Source: an uncultured Flavobacteriaceae bacterium (GTDB taxonomy: Bacteria > Bacteroidota > Bacteroidia > Flavobacteriales > Flavobacteriaceae). From it: a stretch of DNA of 64,000 nucleotides. Each line of letters starts with the position of its first letter. Position 1 is the first letter of the stretch. Below the pieces are notes generated by a model. It was not told the DNA's origin. It ran no database searches and saw nothing but the letters and a program-made list of their open reading frames with translations. Position numbers and translations under genes: made by a program. The DNA is taken from positions 62,001 to 126,000 of the forward strand of contig CANLXN010000003.1 in NCBI GenBank assembly GCA_947495135.1. The letters are read 5' to 3'. Positions 61,233-64,000 of the stretch are shown one piece after another.

Positions 61233-63903
61233 CTTTGATGAGAAATGTATTTTCTGGTTTTTTTCTGATAATTTGGTTATCTATTAAATTTCCAAAATTG
61301 TTGTTTACATCTCCCAGTCCGGTAACTCCTTGCGACCAAACCAAGAAAACTTCTGATCCTGGAATATATTCCCAACGCAATACGAGGTTACTTCTAAACT
61401 GCACAAAGGCAAAATCGGGATTACTAAAGTCATAATCTGTAATATTATCTCCGTCCTCATCGACCGAGTATACATCGTCTTGAAAAGATATCTGATCCTG
61501 ATTAAACAATGTTACTCTATCATTCAGATCTGCAGCGACTGCATCATTCACTCGATTAAAGTTTGAGTATTTAGCCTTAAAAATAAAAGGTTGTCCGTAG
61601 TACTGAATAGTTAGGTTGGGATTGATGCTATAATTCACTCTCAATGTTGAACTCAACGATTCGTTGTCGATTTCTCCTAGGATATAACGAGGTGTACCAT
61701 TAAAACTAGTTTCGGTCACATACTGGGTTTTGTTTGGATTCTTTTCGTACTCATTAACCAAACTCAAACTTAAAGTATTAAGGGGTTGGTAAAAGAATCT
61801 AAGCACGTAGCGCTCGAGTGAAAAGTTATCCTGTGTTGCTTGTGAATTTACATATCCCACATGCATGCTAAATTTCTTACGGCCGTCGGTCCCTGAAAAC
61901 ACATAAAAGAAATTCTCTTCATTCCAACGCCACCTTGGTCCACCTCGAAGTACCGAATTAGAATAGATACGCGGTTTATGTGCAGCCCCCACTTCGGTCC
62001 ACCAGTTATTCTTCCAATTTATATAACCATTCATCTCATATTGAATACGGTTATAATTACCGTCAAAATCGAATTGTGTAAATTGATTTAAACCTACGTT
62101 TGCTTGTCGAAACCAAGTTGTTGGCTTATTCCAAAGGCGCCTCACATTGGTGTATTGTTGAATTCGATCCGCTCTTCTTAAAAATCCGATATCGTTCAAC
62201 TCCAATTCTGGAGAGCGCCAATTACCTCCAACATTATATCGCCAATTACCTCCACCACCTTTACCAACTTCAAAGCTTCCTCCAGTACCTGTGAGGGATG
62301 TTTTTGTTTCGTCCACTGCTACATGCCCTGCGTCTACTCTTTGAAACAGGTGGGTTAAAGAGTTTTGTGTAAGCGCTATGGCTTCCTCACTTCCCTTAAC
62401 GTTACTAAAGGTAAACTTTCCATTCGCGTAGTATTTTCTTTCTTTCCAATTATGTTGGGCATCGAGTCCACCGGAGAAAGCAGACTCTCTTAGAAAATCT
62501 AAATCACCTTCAAGATTGCGTTTAGTGTATGTCGCAATTCCTCCTATAAAACTATTGTTATTATTAAAGTCTTGCTGAAGACGCACTACTGAATAGCTCG
62601 TAAGCGGCTCTACCAACTCTTCCCTGTTTTCACCTACTTCTTCTAAATTCTCTAGAACATCGTCTCTATTATCAAGTTCGATTTTTGCAAACTCCTTTGC
62701 CGTAACACTTTGAAGGGCCCCTACAGATAGTCCGTTTTTGGTTTTTCCACTAAATTTAGCCGCTCCCAAAATGGTCGTATTATTTGGAAAATCTTCGAAT
62801 TCCCCTTTACCTCCATCTGATGTAGTAAATCCTTGAGGTGTGCGCCCTATTCGTCTTGAAAAGAAAAGATTGTCTGCGCCTCCACCTACTCTAAAATCAA
62901 ATACGTTTTTATTTTCGACAAAAAACGGGCGACGTTCTTCAAAAAATATTTCGAATCCATCCAGTGCAATCGCTCCTGGATCTGCATCTACCTGTCCAAA
63001 GTCAGGATTTATAGTTAGGTCGAGTGTGAGATCATTCGTAATTCCAATTTTTGCATCTAAACCAGCGGCCAGACCCGTATCACTGCCATCCCTAAAAGGA
63101 TTTCCAACTTCCTCTTCAAAGGTGTCTAATTGTCCCACTAAATAAGGCTGAATTTCCAATTGCTTTTGTGGCTTTATGCCTTTAATCCCTCTTAATTCTC
63201 CAAATTCGCTTACCCAACCAGGTGGGTTTGCAGGAATGGGCTGCCAAGTAGATCGTTCTTCATTTCTGAAATAACGCCGAGTAGATTGAATTCCCCATAG
63301 CTGCTCGTCGTCATTCCCAAAACGCAATTGACTAAGTGGAATTCTGAATTCTGCCGTCCATCCGTCGTCATTGATCGCCGTGCTAAGGTACCAGATTGGA
63401 TTCCAACTACTATCAAAATTTCCATTATTGGAAATAAACTCATCTCCTTTCACTCCAGAAACAGATGCTGTAAATGAAAACCCTGTTCTATCATCATTAT
63501 AACTATCGATATTCAACTCAACCCAATCCCCTGGAAAATCGTCACGACGTCCCATTCGTCTTTCAATGGTAGATGGGTCGGCTTGATAGCATTTAAAAGC
63601 GACATATAAGTTTTTATCGTCATAGGCAATCTTCATTTTCGTTTGCTCCGTTGGTGCACTACCGACATCAGGTTCAAACTCTACATAATCTGTGGTCCAT
63701 TCTACTTTATTCCATGCTGGCTCATCTAAAATTCCATCTATTACTATTCCTTCGGTTCCAGCGATTGAAGCCGTGGTGTAAGTACGTCTTTCATAGGAAA
63801 CAGTAGTGTCTTTCTTTTGCTCATTTGTAGCGGTATTTTGGGCGGTGGAGGCAGCAATTCCGAAGAAAAAAGAAAGAATTACTAGGTGTTTTCTAAAATT
63901 CAT
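61210..63903 (-). CDS. DUF5916 family outer-membrane protein with CBM9-like N-terminal domain
   Basis: 897 residues. Signal peptide of about 21 residues. A CBM9-like sandwich (about 45-235) begins Ile-Asp-Gly-Ile-Leu-Asp-Glu-Pro-Ala-Trp and carries Tyr-Asp-Asp-Lys-Asn-Leu-Tyr-Val-Ala-Phe and Gly-Asp-Trp-Val-Glu-Leu-Asn-Ile-Asp. It is followed by the large DUF5916 barrel region with Asn-Pro-Asp-Phe-Gly-Gln-Val-Asp-Ala-Asp-Pro and Glu-Arg-Arg-Pro-Phe-Phe-Val-Glu. It ends in an aromatic/hydrophobic strand (Tyr-Arg-Phe-Val-Leu) for membrane insertion. Probably binds or processes an extracellular polymer; substrate unknown. The 97 bases upstream to the window end show no perfect -7 box. Confidence 0.9.
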   Translation of the reverse strand: MNFRKHLVILSFFFGIAASTAQNTATNEQKKDTTVSYERRTYTTASIAGTEGIVIDGILDEPAWNKVEWTTDYVEFEPDVGSAPTEQTKMKIAYDDKNLYVAFKCYQADPSTIERRMGRRDDFPGDWVELNIDSYNDDRTGFSFTASVSGVKGDEFISNNGNFDSSWNPIWYLSTAINDDGWTAEFRIPLSQLRFGNDDEQLWGIQSTRRYFRNEERSTWQPIPANPPGWVSEFGELRGIKGIKPQKQLEIQPYLVGQLDTFEEEVGNPFRDGSDTGLAAGLDAKIGITNDLTLDLTINPDFGQVDADPGAIALDGFEIFFEERRPFFVENKNVFDFRVGGGADNLFFSRRIGRTPQGFTTSDGGKGEFEDFPNNTTILGAAKFSGKTKNGLSVGALQSVTAKEFAKIELDNRDDVLENLEEVGENREELVEPLTSYSVVRLQQDFNNNNSFIGGIATYTKRNLEGDLDFLRESAFSGGLDAQHNWKERKYYANGKFTFSNVKGSEEAIALTQNSLTHLFQRVDAGHVAVDETKTSLTGTGGSFEVGKGGGGNWRYNVGGNWRSPELELNDIGFLRRADRIQQYTNVRRLWNKPTTWFRQANVGLNQFTQFDFDGNYNRIQYEMNGYINWKNNWWTEVGAAHKPRIYSNSVLRGGPRWRWNEENFFYVFSGTDGRKKFSMHVGYVNSQATQDNFSLERYVLRFFYQPLNTLSLSLVNEYEKNPNKTQYVTETSFNGTPRYILGEIDNESLSSTLRVNYSINPNLTIQYYGQPFIFKAKYSNFNRVNDAVAADLNDRVTLFNQDQISFQDDVYSVDEDGDNITDYDFSNPDFAFVQFRSNLVLRWEYIPGSEVFLVWSQGVTGLGDVNNNFGNLIDNQIIRKKPENTFLIKATYRFVL

Positions 63904-64000
63904 GGTTGTAAGTTGATAGATCGTTGTATAATAGACCAGAATTCAAGATTAGCGTGACAGTTTTAGTTGTTAATTAAGATAATTTTAACTTTTATAAAAA

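Overview
The window is chromosomal DNA from a member of the Flavobacteriaceae (Bacteroidota). The evidence is the low G+C content, promoters of the Bacteroidota type (TTG, a spacer of about 19 bp, then TAnnTTTG), almost no Shine-Dalgarno sequences, proteins with type IX secretion tails, DUF5777 and DUF5916 outer-membrane barrels, a GH92 mannosidase and a SxtJ/DUF5989 carbamoyltransferase set. No CRISPR array, integrase or intact insertion sequence was found.

Layout. 0-10 kb: SPOR-domain and DinB-like exported proteins, then the rimP-nusA-infB operon on the minus strand with a terminator-like hairpin in its leader, a tandem universal stress protein, a lipoprotein and a DnaQ/GIY-YIG fusion nuclease. 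10-15 kb: two tandem leucine-rich-repeat proteins with type IX tails, then a 5'-truncated Rhs gene followed by a small lipoprotein that could be its immunity partner. 15-22 kb: TerC-like protein, tRNA-Gln, a large DUF2723 glycosyltransferase-like protein, a polysaccharide deacetylase, a thioredoxin-fold protein lacking one active-site cysteine, and a metallophosphoesterase.

22-31 kb: a hydrolase / degenerate cyclase / AraC fusion regulator, then a tight five-gene operon (heme c lipoprotein, YceI, OB-fold, DUF5777 barrel, two-cysteine HMA-like protein), then a GH92 alpha-mannosidase paired with an aspartylglucosaminidase, which together suggest N-glycan breakdown. 31-35 kb: a possible small RNA and a YadA-head/C1q surface protein. 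35-39 kb: a complete cyanophycin locus: synthetase, divergent cyanophycinase, and the isoaspartyl peptidase that splits the released dipeptides. 39.5-42.4 kb: DNA polymerase I.

42.8-61.2 kb: a surface-glycan or specialised-metabolite island. A six-gene translationally coupled operon (nucleotidyltransferase, B12/radical SAM, methyltransferase, second B12/radical SAM, GT39-like membrane protein, heme c lipoprotein) is followed by NKWYS-type sulfotransferase and GT87 genes on the minus strand, then GT2, a flippase, carbamoyltransferase, DUF5989 and SxtJ, an SGNH hydrolase, a second sulfotransferase, a third B12/radical SAM protein and a second methyltransferase. This combination is the best candidate here for an undescribed pathway; its product cannot be deduced from sequence alone. 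The window closes with a large DUF5916 outer-membrane protein.
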